The notes under the pieces were generated by a model. The model did no database searches. It was not told the origin of the DNA and saw only the letters and a program-made list of their open reading frames with translations. 64,000 bases of DNA from Siphonodentalium dalli (lineage: Eukaryota > Mollusca > Scaphopoda > Gadilida > Siphonodentaliidae), in NCBI GenBank assembly GCA_032622095.1, contig CP136063.1:91489980-91553979 (forward strand). Reading direction: 5' to 3'. Positions 44,556-54,655 of this stretch are shown here, in pieces; the stretch's first letter is position 1; every line of letters starts with the position of its first letter. Position numbers and translations under genes: made by a program.

Positions 44556-44971
44556 CCCTTTACCCAACAAAACGGCCAAAAACGCCCATATAAAGCTTCA
44601 ACAGCCTAAAATATCTTCGGTCTGTCTCAATAACACCATACAAATATCGATATCGTTGGAACCGGTTCATTGACCACATTGTGATGGTTACAGTTATGCC
44701 CTGTGCCAATGCATTCTCTTATATATGCGAGTCGACCATAGGTCGCCTCGCATATATAAGAGAATGCATTGGCCTTACATTCTTTAACAATTTTAGAATT
44801 TTTTCTTACATTTTTTAACAATTTTTATAATATTTTTCTACATTCTTTGACAATTTTATCATTTTTAATATGATAAGCCAATGCATTCTCTTATATATGC
44901 GAGGCGACCTATGGTCGACTCGCATATATAAGAGAATGCATTGGCACCGGGCCGTTCTGTTGGGTAAAGGG
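44556..44971 (-). mobile_element. TTAA-flanked MITE with two 67-bp palindromes, copy 1
   Basis: Terminal inverted repeats CCCTTTACCCAACA / TGTTGGGTAAAGGG, flanked on both sides by TTAA (44552-44555 and 44972-44975), the target duplication of piggyBac-type elements. Two internal palindromes (44706-44772 and 44878-44944) each read CCAATGCATTCTCTTATATA TGCGAG, a 15-base centre, then the mirrored arm. They are separated by an AT-rich spacer of repeated TTACATTCTTTAACAATTTT words. No coding capacity. Inverted relative to the copy at 61786-62177. Confidence 0.88.
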
Positions 44972-44975
44972 TTAA

Positions 44976-46940
44976 ATCAATTGATTGTTGATTTCCTTGT
45001 CATGTTTCACAATGGTTAGTTATTTGCACGTCACAAAAACACACATGGTACCGAATTAGTGTTCCACTGATTTTGATTCATTTTTGTGAAGTATGATTTT
45101 GGATTATTCCTCTTTTAGCATACGGCTATATTCATATTTAACTAGTATACATGTAGTTGATTATAACCATACTAGTTAAATTCAGGATGTACCTGACTTG
45201 ATTACTTATCATACAAAATATTTGTTATATCTCCCGCTTTATTATATATATTCCAACATACACAATATTATAGTCTAATTCTGTAAATAAAATATTCTAA
45301 TTCCGATATTTATAAAGTTGAAACCCGAATGTCCAAGCATGTTAAACTGTTATATTGAGACCAAATAATGTCAGAATTGGCAAATTTTTTTTTTTTATTA
45401 TTTTGTATTCATGTATAAATGTCAGTAATATCATATGAGTACACTGTAACCAAAAATATGAATAAATTAAAAAAAAATAATTACAATTCAAAATAAACAA
45501 CATTATTGTCTACTTATGTAAATAAACTATTCTGTTTCTAATTCCGATATTTTGTTCCCTAAAGGACATGCATCTAACATCCTTTACGCTACACGCATAA
45601 TTCAAAATTACCCGATGCGCACTGAAGATACGAACATGTAGGAAGTGTGCTGAAATGATGGAGGATAGAAAGTGTTTTGCGTTGGCATAATAGGAATACG
45701 CTATAGTTGAAGTCACATAACATGAACTTGAGTTGAGAATATGTCGCATGCATCACGGAAATGTAGTCATCCATGAGCAATATATCGAAAAGGTGCATTC
45801 CTGTCTAAATATGCACACCAGTCTCGCGTAATATCACGGTTTCAGGGGTCATTGTCGTAGCGTTTTCTACATAAATGCACACGTTTGATTATATTTGTAA
45901 GTTTCTGTTCTTCTGTTCATCGATCAAACAACCATTCAATTATTTCGGCCCCTGTTTAATAATACGATCAATTTGTGACCAATGATAAATTTTATCCTTG
46001 TGCTAAAGAGAAATTTATGCCTTTATGAGAACTTCTGAAGAAAAATAGATTCGAATTGAAGCAGATGGCAATTATTTACGGCAACATTTCCATCTCGCGC
46101 CGTCTGACGGTGTGCATTAATGTATAAAACATTACAACGACCCCATCAGCGTCAATGATGAGCCCAATAGAAAATGGTGTATCTCTTCCCTGAACTTTGC
46201 CGGTGTATGAATTGGGACGTATCAATTATGCCAAGGAGCTTCTGTCACAAGGAAATTTATGTTCTACAATTATTTCCTATGTACCTGGATAGGAAATATG
46301 CCTATTTAAAAAATAAAACATTACAGCAGTGTTTAGTTAATCTCTGTTAAAACACTTTTAAATGAAATGTGTGCAACATTCTCGTGTGTGGTAATAAAGG
46401 CTGGAACGTGCCTAGACCAAACTTCTCTGTCCAAAAAAAGTTTGGGATATTGGTTGGGTTGGTGCTGTTTTTTGTTTGTCCCCTTATTCTTCTATAACGG
46501 ACTTGATGCATATAATCATGGCGGGGGGTTATCTTGCTTGTGTGTCGTCGGATTAGGTCAAATGGATACTTTACGTATATGAACATAGAAGGCATCCTTT
46601 CCCAAGCATGATGATATAAAACATGCGCATATCAGAGCTCCATTGATTGTCAAAGCAACGAGATTTATAAGTCAACCATACCTTGTTTTTCAGAGAATTT
46701 TGATTTGTCACGCTATCAGAAAATTTATGAAAACAAAACATTAAACGATCGTATCATCACTTTAACTGTCACGGTAAATGATATACCGTGAGTGAAAGAA
46801 GACATCAGTAGCAAGAATAGCCACACCATGCATGATATATTCAGTGGACTGAAAGACCAGGCTGTGGAAAATACATTAAAACACTTTAAAGTGACTCCCA
46901 GGAATCAAAGATGCCAAAAAAAGCTCAGTTTTGCCCTTTA
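44976..46940. other. Gene-free AT-rich stretch
   Basis: AT-rich sequence with T and A runs near 45387 and 45470, and a hairpin near 45140-45183 (AACTAGTATACATG / CCATACTAGTTAAA). Several 60-80-codon frames overlap each other on both strands and show no recognisable domain. Confidence 0.5.
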
Positions 46941-48378
46941 TATTACACTGGTGTAAATGTTTTCCATAGGCCACAGTGAAAACGTTTTAGCATATATTGT
47001 TACAATATAAATCCTAGGTCCAAAATTTTCTTTAAATCTGACAGATTGACATTTGCGGAAACTTTTTATGCAAATAATTCATGCCCGTCTAGTAGGGAAT
47101 TTGCCTTTAAATCTTGTGTTTTCGTAACTAGTGTCAGAACCGCACTAAAAATAATGTCATATTTTAGATCACACACCAAAATTTCAAACTTCACTACAAA
47201 GGGTTAATTCCTTTGCAATGGCTATTTTGCATATCACACCGTGTAATCAAATCTATGAGGTCCGGAAGTGTGTCCGGTTCCGTGTTGTTGTTCGTCCGTT
47301 CCCTGGATGCGTTTTTAACAAAAGTTACGACCCGCCAAGATACGAAGTAAATATTGATCGAATTTCAAGGTAACTTGATTATTTCCTTATTCTACCAACT
47401 AGATGAGGTATTATTGCAACTAATTTGTGAAAAATATATGCACTAGGTATTGGTTTGTAGAAAAGAGCTTCACAAAATGAAATTCTCATTGAATCTCAAG
47501 AAAATCAGGAATGGACATTGAACGAAAACATTATTATTTTAATTCCCCGGTGTTTTTCTTCAATCTTTTGGTTGTTGTGTAAGAAATTATCAACATAGAT
47601 ATCTTTGGGGCACTAAAATTGAGATTTGACGCCTAATTTACTCGTTTTCCGACAATTTGACAACTCTGGGTGCGGAAGTTGACAACGCCGCGGTTATATA
47701 TCCACTGAGACCGAAAATACCAGGTACCTCGTTCAATCGCAGCTCAACGGCGTTTGATTCGTCTAAATGGAACATTGTAAGGCTGTTATCTTTTTCCATC
47801 GGTTTGACGTTGATATATTGCGGACAACCTCGTGTAGTTCGGTACAATGTCGTTAGCTATGTTAGAAATAAATATAGGGCATAACATGCAAGTTTACTTT
47901 CAAATTTTATAACTTAATATAACTTACCCAAATACACGATAAATTGGTATAGTCAGTACTATGATTTGACTTATATTGAACATATATTTTCTGTCAAATA
48001 GGCTAATTTGACAATATAAATACAGATATATATAAACCGCACGACAGTGTTCTTCATCCTCGCTACGCTTTATAGACACTGCCACATTTCGTTTCGGTCG
48101 GAATTTTAAAAATAGACAAACTCTTTTGCTACGGATGTCAACAACACAATAATTGAGTCGATTCATATTTATTTTAATTATATCTTATCGAATTATAGCG
48201 AAAATAATTTTCTCATTATAAATTAGGAAATAAATGTGGAAAATGAAAAAAGCGCAACGAATTTTAATCCACATTCAACAGCACATTTTGTTAGTATTGG
48301 TGCGCCTTATCAAGTTATGGTCGAAGTGAATACATTTTTCTGAGTTAAATTGTCATATTCTCACTTCTATTTTTTCAG

Positions 48379-49154
48379 TGCTGATCTAGATGGATTGGGG
48401 TGTACCCATCTGCTATCTGGAGACACCCAAGAAGCGGGAGATTCAGTGGATGTGGCTTCTAGCAGTATATCGGTGAACGAACCAGAAGAAAGTGATAGAG
48501 AGGTTGACGACACGGATGCTGGTGCGGACAGGAAGAAACTCCCAATTACTCCAAAAGGGATCCACTTCAAATGCACGGACTGCGACATGACTTTCAGCAA
48601 TCGTGACTCTCTGAGGCGACACCGCAGAAAACATGATGGCACTCTTTTTTTCGTGCAAAACTTGCCCTCGTAAGTTCTATGACGCATCAGCAATGCGACA
48701 ACATGTGGCGATAGCTCATATGGGAAAAGTTTATCAGTGCTCGTATGAGGGATGCGACAAGGAGTATTAGTCGAAGACAGGGTTGAAACGACATGAAGCG
48801 ATTCACGCCGGCATAACACGATTTAAGTGCCAAATATGTGGTAAAGGATTTAGTTACAGTTCACTATTTGCTGACCACGTCAACACACATAATAAATTAA
48901 GGCCGCATACGTGCGATAAGTGTGAGTCTGATTTTGCATGTGAGCGCACATTTAATTTTCATCGTACCATTTGTGGTAAAATCCCAGATATTGAGTGTGA
49001 CTTGTGTGGAAAAGAGTTTAAATCAACGAAATACATGTTAGAACCTCGTCACATCCTTACTTCGCCAGCTAAGTATCGGTGCGACCGATGTGGAAAGGAG
49101 TATTCCCACATAGGAGGGTTAAAGAACCACATCAAGAGAAAACACGCGGAGTAA
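48379..49154 (+). pseudogene. Seven-finger C2H2 zinc-finger gene inside the 5.0 kb element
   Basis: A TTTTTTCAG acceptor precedes an acidic leader (DSVDVASSSISVNEPEESDR) and then fingers: FKCTDCDMTFSNRDSLRRHR RKH; SCKTCPRKFYDASAMRQH with VAIAH; YQCSYEGCDKEY-stop-SKTGLKRHEAIH; FKCQICGKGFSYSSLFADHV NTH; HTCDKCESDFACERTFNFHR; IECDLCGKEFKSTKYMLEP (degenerate, partner His lost); YRCDRCGKEYSHIGGLKNHI KRKH, then TAA at 49152-49154. A frameshift in the T run at 48646-48652 separates fingers 1 and 2, and TAG at 48768-48770 interrupts finger 3. The family binds DNA. Whether it served the element (end binding or regulation) or was captured host sequence cannot be told from the sequence. Confidence 0.8.
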
Positions 49155-49377
49155 CTGTTGTGCACAATACATCGACTCAAATTTGTATAGACCATCTTTA
49201 CAAATGTCATTTAGTTGTTTCAACCGAAACTTGATTGTGATTAATTTCTTGGTCTAGTAAAATATTTCCCATTCCTTTCAACATGCACACTGTGATTATT
49301 GGTTGCAAATATAAAAAAAATGAGCTTTCAATTCAAATGCACAAATTATAACAGGGCCGGGAACCAACGTCATATTT

Positions 49378-50470
49378 TTAGTCCCCGATCCCCCGAAGCG
49401 TTTTTGATGTTACTTCATCGATCTGGTGAATCATTGCTCGAATGCTGCTCATCGCAAAAGAAAAACGCCCCTCTCCTGATTTTACATTCTTTTCCTGTAA
49501 CTTGTCCAGTGTCATAACCTGCTTCATTTTAACGTTTCTAACATCTTTCATCCTCATGCTCAGTCTCGTAACTAAGGTCTGAAGGAACTGGTGAACAGAT
49601 GGGAAATCAACAATTTCATTATCATCAACCGTCAGTTTATTTAACAAAATCATGTTTTCGTCTATATCCCCAATCTCTCCATCACATTTCTTCCTTTCAC
49701 CGGCGGCAGTAGTGTTGGGTTCTGGGTTCATGTCCAAAAAGATCTATATCTCCTCCTGTATCGTCTACTCCGGGAACTAATTTCTTGCCATCCACGCTGA
49801 TGATAAAATCACGATTGTCGTCACTCTGCGCTTCAAGTGCTTGCTGTATTACGCCAGGTTCAAGTCTTTTTGGGAACTTTTCACGATTGAATGTTCTTAG
49901 TGTAGATAATGCATGGAGGAACGGCGAAGTTGATTGAAGAGTCCTGGGGATTAAATTCACCTCTTGTTATATCGCCCGATATCAGTTCCTTTTGGGCCAC
50001 TCATGAATAGGAAATACATATCACCGAACATTCTGTATCCCATTTTCCAGAACATAACTGTGTCATCCCAATACCACATCTTAGTTGTTGTAGTTTGGTT
50101 GAACCAGCGCACGGTCTCCAAGAAAAGCCGAAAAGCAATATTGTCTATAGGGTAGGAGTCCTTGGCAAGCATTGCAACAAACAACTGGAAATCAAGAGAG
50201 CATTTTGCCCTAGATAGATTTTCAATGGCCGCAGGTAAGTTCGATAATATTTCGTCCAAAATTTCCGAATGTGTGTTGGTGGAAGAACACTTGTCGATTG
50301 TGTTTTGACCCAGCACAGGCGTGGATTGTTCCTGACGGAAGAGTTCTTTCCCTGCGTTCAATTTTCGCCAAGCTATTTTTTTCTTTCTGGGTGCATTTTT
50401 AACAATGTCGTGACAGGTCTGTTTTGGATTTGTGGTGTTGAATCTCCATCAAGAGATTTATCTGATGGTT
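49378..50470 (-). pseudogene. Unclassified ORF with FIISVDGKKL...GGDIDLFGHE, three frame segments
   Basis: Reading right to left: SLDGDSTPQIQNRPVTTLLK; after a frameshift near 50372, AGKELFRQEQSTPVLGQNTI, FLETVRWFNQTTTTKMWYWD and FWKMGYRMFGDMYFLFMSGP KG, SSINFAVP; after another near 49925, HALSTLRTFNREKFPKRLEP, then DFIISVDGKKLVPGVDDTGG DIDLFGHEP; after a third near 49730, a helix-rich tail (FLQTLVTRLSMRMKDVRN). The order 'INFAVPS-like box, K-x-L-x-P-G, then hydrophobic-D-G-K-K-L ... G-D-I-D-L-x-G-x-E' resembles the FAxPS ... FDxMxI ... layout of P-element-type RNase H-like transposases, so a DDE enzyme is a reasonable guess. I recall similar uncharacterised invertebrate proteins but cannot name the family. 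At least three frameshifts inactivate it. Confidence 0.55.
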
Positions 50471-50589
50471 GAGAGCTAAAATTTATTCCTTCAAACCCAC
50501 AGATGTTGGTGCATGGTTTTATATATGGTTGGGCACCTTCGATTTAACTCAAAAAAGTGGAAACTTCATATAGCTGAGAACAAACAATG

Positions 50590-51010
50590 ATGATGATGCT
50601 GTGGAGAACATAATTTCCCCGATCCAAAAAAAACATTGGAGGAAATTCTTAATCACGCATATTGTAAAATCACTATTCTGGAAGTTCCTGTGTATTCTAT
50701 CCAGGAACACAATCGTCATTACAACCACCAGGATCCAACAATATTCGCGGATCAGGATAAAATACTCAGTGACCAAGTGTACAAACTGAATGTTTTCATC
50801 CGGGAGCTAAATGAGATAGCCAATGTGCATTCGACATTTTTCTCCATAGACTTGACTGGGCAGAGGAAAGTGCGGAAAGGCAGGAATCACCAACCAACTA
50901 CACGGAGAAGCTACAATTCTCCCTATATAGAGATGGAATACACCCAGACCGCCTACTTGCGAGATATTGGATCAGGAAAGTATCCTAGCAGATGGCAGAA
51001 GACTGTTGGT
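50590..51010 (+). pseudogene. SGNH-hydrolase-like fragment with DGIHP motif
   Basis: The frame reads EEILNHAYCKITILEVPVYS, IFADQDKILSDQVYKLNVFI RELNEIANVHSTFFSIDLTG, then, shifted by one base near 50910, QFSLYRDGIHPDRLLARYWI RKV. The final D-G-x-H is the catalytic Asp-His block of SGNH/GDSL hydrolases, and the preceding pattern (a strand V-P-x-Y-S, an N-x-F-I helix, a F-x-x-D-L strand) fits the second half of that fold. The N-terminal Ser/Gly/Asn blocks are not visible, so this is a truncated C-terminal fragment. Such domains accompany several invertebrate transposable elements. It is divergently arranged with the DGKK-L ORF, about 120 bp apart. Confidence 0.55.
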
Positions 51011-51966
51011 AAGAGGCAACAATTATACTGATGAGCCTACTTATACCGAAGTAACACACAGCATCACCAACACATAAACTTGCAAATAAGTCATCAGTTC
51101 TCATCGTGTTGCAGTTAGCGGGAGACACACAAACAGCTATGCTCAAATCAATCCACCCTCCTTAACGATGTTAACCACCGGTATTACCGCAGTCAATTAT
51201 ACCGCTGCCGACCGTGGTACCAACTCACAATCGCGGTTAGACCGCATTGTTCATGCAATGTTTATATGAATTTAATTTTGTTTTTAAGTCGGCATGCATT
51301 GTAACCACACAGAGAATGTGTTTATTTCTGGCGCAGCATGAGCTGCATTGATTATGCAATTGCAAATGTTGGTCAGCGACCAACTTCGTATGTTGAATAA
51401 ACTGTAAACAATTTATTAATTACTATTTTGTGCTTGGTTACATTGAAAATAAGGATACCCCTGATGGTGTTGATATTGTATTTGTGACATGAAAACATCC
51501 GGAATCTGTTGTTATTGCGCTCGCCAAAAATTAACGCACAGTAATTTACTTGTGTTTATATCGCAGTTTAAAATTATTACCGCAGTAAGATTACCCGCAA
51601 TATATCAACGTCAAACTGATGGAAGAAGATAACAGACGTACAATATTCCATTTTAGACAAATCAAACACCTTTGAGCTGCGATTGAACGAGGTACGTGGT
51701 ATTTTCGGTCTCAGTGGCTACAGAACCTCGGCGTTGTCAACTTCCGCACCCAGCGTTGTCAAATTACTTGTCGGAAAACGGGTAAATTAGGCGTCAAATC
51801 TCAATTTTTAGGCCCAAAGACATCTATGTAGATAATTTCTTACACAACGAAGCCCAAACAACCAAAAGATTGAAGAAAAACACCGGGGAATTAAAATAAT
51901 AATGTTTTCGTTCAATGTCCATGCCTGATTTTCTTGAGATTCAATGAGAATTTCATTTTGTGAAGC

Positions 51967-52020
51967 CCTTTGCAGAATGAGGTCCCCAGAGGGTGAATTT
52001 AGTGATGCTACCCCGCTATA
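51967..52020. repeat. GCAGAATGAGGTC repeat within the right arm only
   Basis: GCAGAATGAGGTCCCCAGAG GGTGAATTTAGTGATGCTA sits where the left arm (near 47460) has only a few bases, so one arm gained or lost it after the element formed. Confidence 0.7.
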
Positions 52021-52404
52021 ACAAACCAATACCTAGTGCATATATTTTTCACAAATTAGTTGAAATAATACCTCATCTAGTTGGTAGAATAATGAAATAA
52101 GCAATTTACCTTGAAATTTGAACCATATTTACTTCGTATCTTGGCGGGTCGTAACTTTTGTTAAAAACGCATCCAGAGAACGGACGAACAACTACACGGA
52201 ACCGGACACACTTCCGAACCTCATAGATTTGATTACACGGTGTGAAATGGGAAATCAAAGGGAAGAGGTGCGATGATTTTTTAAAGTAAAATGCACACAA
52301 GGCTATTAATCAATCAGGGCCCAGTGTCTATTTTATTCTCTCCTATATATTCTCCCCGCTTCCGCTAGATGTTACTTCGAACCGTATTTACACCAGTGTA
52401 AATA

Positions 52405-53310
52405 GACGCCACAACCGTCTCAGATCTCGCTACTCTCATCGGGGATGGCCTCGGACAATCGTCATTTCGACCAGTCACATGATCTCCGGTCAAGGCGATT
52501 GCATGTCGACAGACATTTTTTCACAACAACGAAACTGCGCTCATAGATTCTCATCAAATGTGAGAAAACTGAGTGATATTTTCAAATAACTTCGATGCAG
52601 TCATCGACTAATGATATAGTATGACGACGCGGATTGGTTCTTAGGTTCACAATACGATTTATTTCTATTTACCAGCCGCTTGAATTAGTGCGTTCTGCAT
52701 TTTCAATCTATTAGCCACCACGACCCATTCAGCGATGGAAATGGCCAACTTATAAGTTGAAGACCCAGACTTCCCTTGTCATATGTCTTCCCGATTCAAT
52801 TCCCCACACAACGGTATGGCGGTTTCCTTATCTTCATGATTTTACATATGATTTTTCATTCTTTATTCCGTCACCCAGGCTCCATTTGTCAATGGACATT
52901 GGACAATATCTAGTCGAAAATATACATGACACTGATTTATTGCCTTCCTTTGTGAATTCCCCACCCAACGGTATGCCACTTTGCACAACTTCAAAGCAGA
53001 ATGAAGTAACCCCTGAGATAGGATTAATGGTAGGCCGAATTGTCCTCCACAGATATATGGGGGTGATAGTCTCATGTCTTATTTAAGCACAAATAAAATC
53101 AATCTACGCAGAGCATAATTAAATTGCACTTAAGGGCAAATATGGAATAAATATGAAAATGGCCTCCCACACAGGACAGTAATTAATCGGGGCTGGGAAA
53201 CTGGAAATATTCATCGATGTCAAGCTTTCGACTGTTTGGCACACTGGCCTTAGATACAAACTCCGAACACGCACTGAACTTCCACAAAAAATAATAGTTA
53301 AGACTTCTCT
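52405..53310. other. Gene-free stretch
   Basis: A 109-codon frame (52757-53086) lacks recognisable domains; two CAACGGTATG(G/C)C words inside it (52811 and 52967) hint at a degenerate duplication. No supportable gene. Confidence 0.4.
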
Positions 53311-53329
53311 CAGCATTTTGATATGCCCT

Positions 53330-53725
53330 TTTGAAAATGGTCTTATTGTGTAATCAGTCCGTCCCTCTGTCGATCCATCCTTCCGTCAGTGGACACAACT
53401 TTTTTTGAAACTTGGCACATATATTTGTTACCATTTCCACCTGTGTACCTGAGGTTCGTCTGACTTTTCTTAGTGGAGTTATCCCCCTTTTAGAAACATG
53501 CATAATTTTATTCGAGCCAATATTCATACATTTTCCAGTCAATAGTTTTGAAACTTGGCACAGATATTTACCACTATGCGAACCTATGCATCTACGATTA
53601 TGAATTTATGAGCTCAATTTACTCCCCATTTTTTATCTTAAAATTTTGTTGCAACATGCATAATTTTGTCGCAGCTTGTATTCTTAAGCTAGATTTTTTT
53701 TTTCCACAAGGAAAACAAATACTAT
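53330..53725 (+). repeat. Dispersed repeat with internal duplication (TTGAAACTTGGCACA)
   Basis: TTTTGAAACTTGGCACAGATAT occurs at 53409 (as TTTTTTGAAACTTGGCACATA) and 53547, each followed by TTACCA and later by a CATGCATAATTTT word (53498 and 53657). Preceded by a CCGTCCCTCTGTCGATCCAT CCTTCCGTC tract. A related CCATGAAACTTGGCACATAG word lies at 40878. Confidence 0.6.
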
Positions 53726-53754
53726 TACGTTAACATCGCTACCATTAATGTAGC

Positions 53755-53812
53755 CCTATTGCACTGCAGTGGGTATCTTTAGTCCCACTGGGACAGGCCC
53801 ACGCCTATATAT
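53755..53812 (+). repeat. Dispersed repeat, copy 2 (TTAGTCCCACTGGGACAG)
   Basis: Same core as 3040-3100. Confidence 0.5.
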
Positions 53813-54010
53813 AGGTGACGAAAACAAATACATGATAACTTAGATGTGAGACATCAGCGGCTGCCATCTAAGTTATTATGACGCATGCAGGCTAGGTTCC
53901 CGGCCCTAAAGTATCAAGTTAGGCACTTATCTCTGCAAATAGTCTGTCTGTACTTTGCAGAATGAGGTCACCAGAGGGTGAATTTGGGGTGATACAGAAT
54001 GATCGCAGCT

Positions 54011-54655
54011 ATAATTTACTATTATCTGCAATCTTGGAAATACTTTCAGCACGTGGACGACGAAATTAAGCGACATTTTGTGTTCATGTCCAATATCCGT
54101 GAACGGACGGAGGAATAGATGAAAAGTCATAGGACTGCACATAAATGGGAAGGAATTCCAGGTTTGACAGTTGTTGGTATTCATGTTAGAAGGGGAGATA
54201 AACTTAATATCAGGCAGCGAACTGCGGGCTTCATGGTAGCCCCTAAGCGACATTTTGTTCGAGCGACCAAGCGTAGGACGTTAAAAATGTTGTTTTCCTA
54301 CTTTCATCCGATGACAGACATTGGTTGACAAGGCACCTAATGCTAAACAACGTGAGCTTGATCAAGGAAGGCTTGTTAATATGACTATGGTATCTTTGTG
54401 CGACCATGTCATCACGAGTGTTGGAACTTTTGGATGGTGGGGTGGATACCGCTCTGGTATTACAAACACCCAGCAACAAAGGGCTACCCACTGATGGACT
54501 GCGACTCCGATTTCTCTGATAATTTCTACCACGGGTGGATTAATTGGTCTCGAATGAAGAAAATATTACTAGTCTCCACGGTGACGTTACACTATCGGGA
54601 TGCCCCCAGGGGTGTTGGCCATACGCAACGCCCATCATGAAAGGGTTATATAATA
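54011..54655 (+). pseudogene. Alpha-1,2-fucosyltransferase (GT11) pseudogene
   Basis: Segments in order: LQSWKYFQHVDDEIKRHFVF MSNIRERTEE, a TAG at 54116-54118, HKWEGIPGLTVVGIHVRRGD KL, then GFMVAPKRHFVRA; SDDRHWLTRH in another frame; MVSLCDHVITSVGTFGWWGG YRSG; finally WYYKHPATKGYPLMDCDSDF SDNFYHGWI. HVRRGD is the GDP-fucose binding motif I, and ITSVGTFGWWGGY with a following Y-Y-K-x-P is the second conserved block of GT11 galactoside 2-alpha-L-fucosyltransferases, Golgi enzymes that cap glycans. At least three frameshifts and a stop are present. There are no introns over about 640 bp, so it is either a decayed member of an intronless expanded family or a retrocopy; no poly(A) tail is visible. 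Confidence 0.85.

Larger units (their letters stand above)
47235..52244. mobile_element. 5.0 kb element with inverted repeats of about 590-650 bp carrying C2H2, DGKK and SGNH-like coding remnants
   Basis: Begins CACACCGTGTAATCAAATCT and ends with its reverse complement ...GATTACACGGTGTG. The inverted arms run 47235-47823 and 51595-52244 and are collinear over their length, the right arm having about 50 bp extra (51967-52020). CAC...GTG tips and a possible degenerate 4-bp duplication (ATAT/AAAT, empty site CTAT) resemble the CACTA-Mirage-Chapaev group, but this is inference from ends only. The inner 3.8 kb carries a C2H2 gene (+), a multi-part ORF (-) with a DGKK-L motif and an SGNH-like ORF (+), all damaged. 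I do not recognise the element as a named family. Confidence 0.75.
46944..52400. mobile_element. MITE (TACACTGGTGTA ends) split by a 5.0 kb insertion
   Basis: The left end TTACACTGGTGTAAATGTTT TCC and right end TTTACACCAGTGTA are those of the 435-bp element at 62534-62968. Outer left 46944-47234 matches the inverted right part of that element, and outer right 52245-52400 matches its inverted left part. Joining the two outer pieces therefore reproduces the short element, and everything between 47235 and 52244 is a later insertion. Confidence 0.8.

Noticed and set aside
44706-44944. Palindrome pair considered as a CRISPR array or microRNA gene
   Set aside because: Only two units, located symmetrically inside a TTAA-flanked MITE; the mobile-element explanation is sufficient and the sequence is eukaryotic.
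48367-48819. 150-codon minus-strand frame
   Set aside because: Antisense shadow of the C2H2 gene on the plus strand, whose translation gives clear fingers.
52757-53086. 109-codon frame with hydrophobic stretches
   Set aside because: No domain, overlaps a 70-codon antisense frame, and contains degenerate repeated words.
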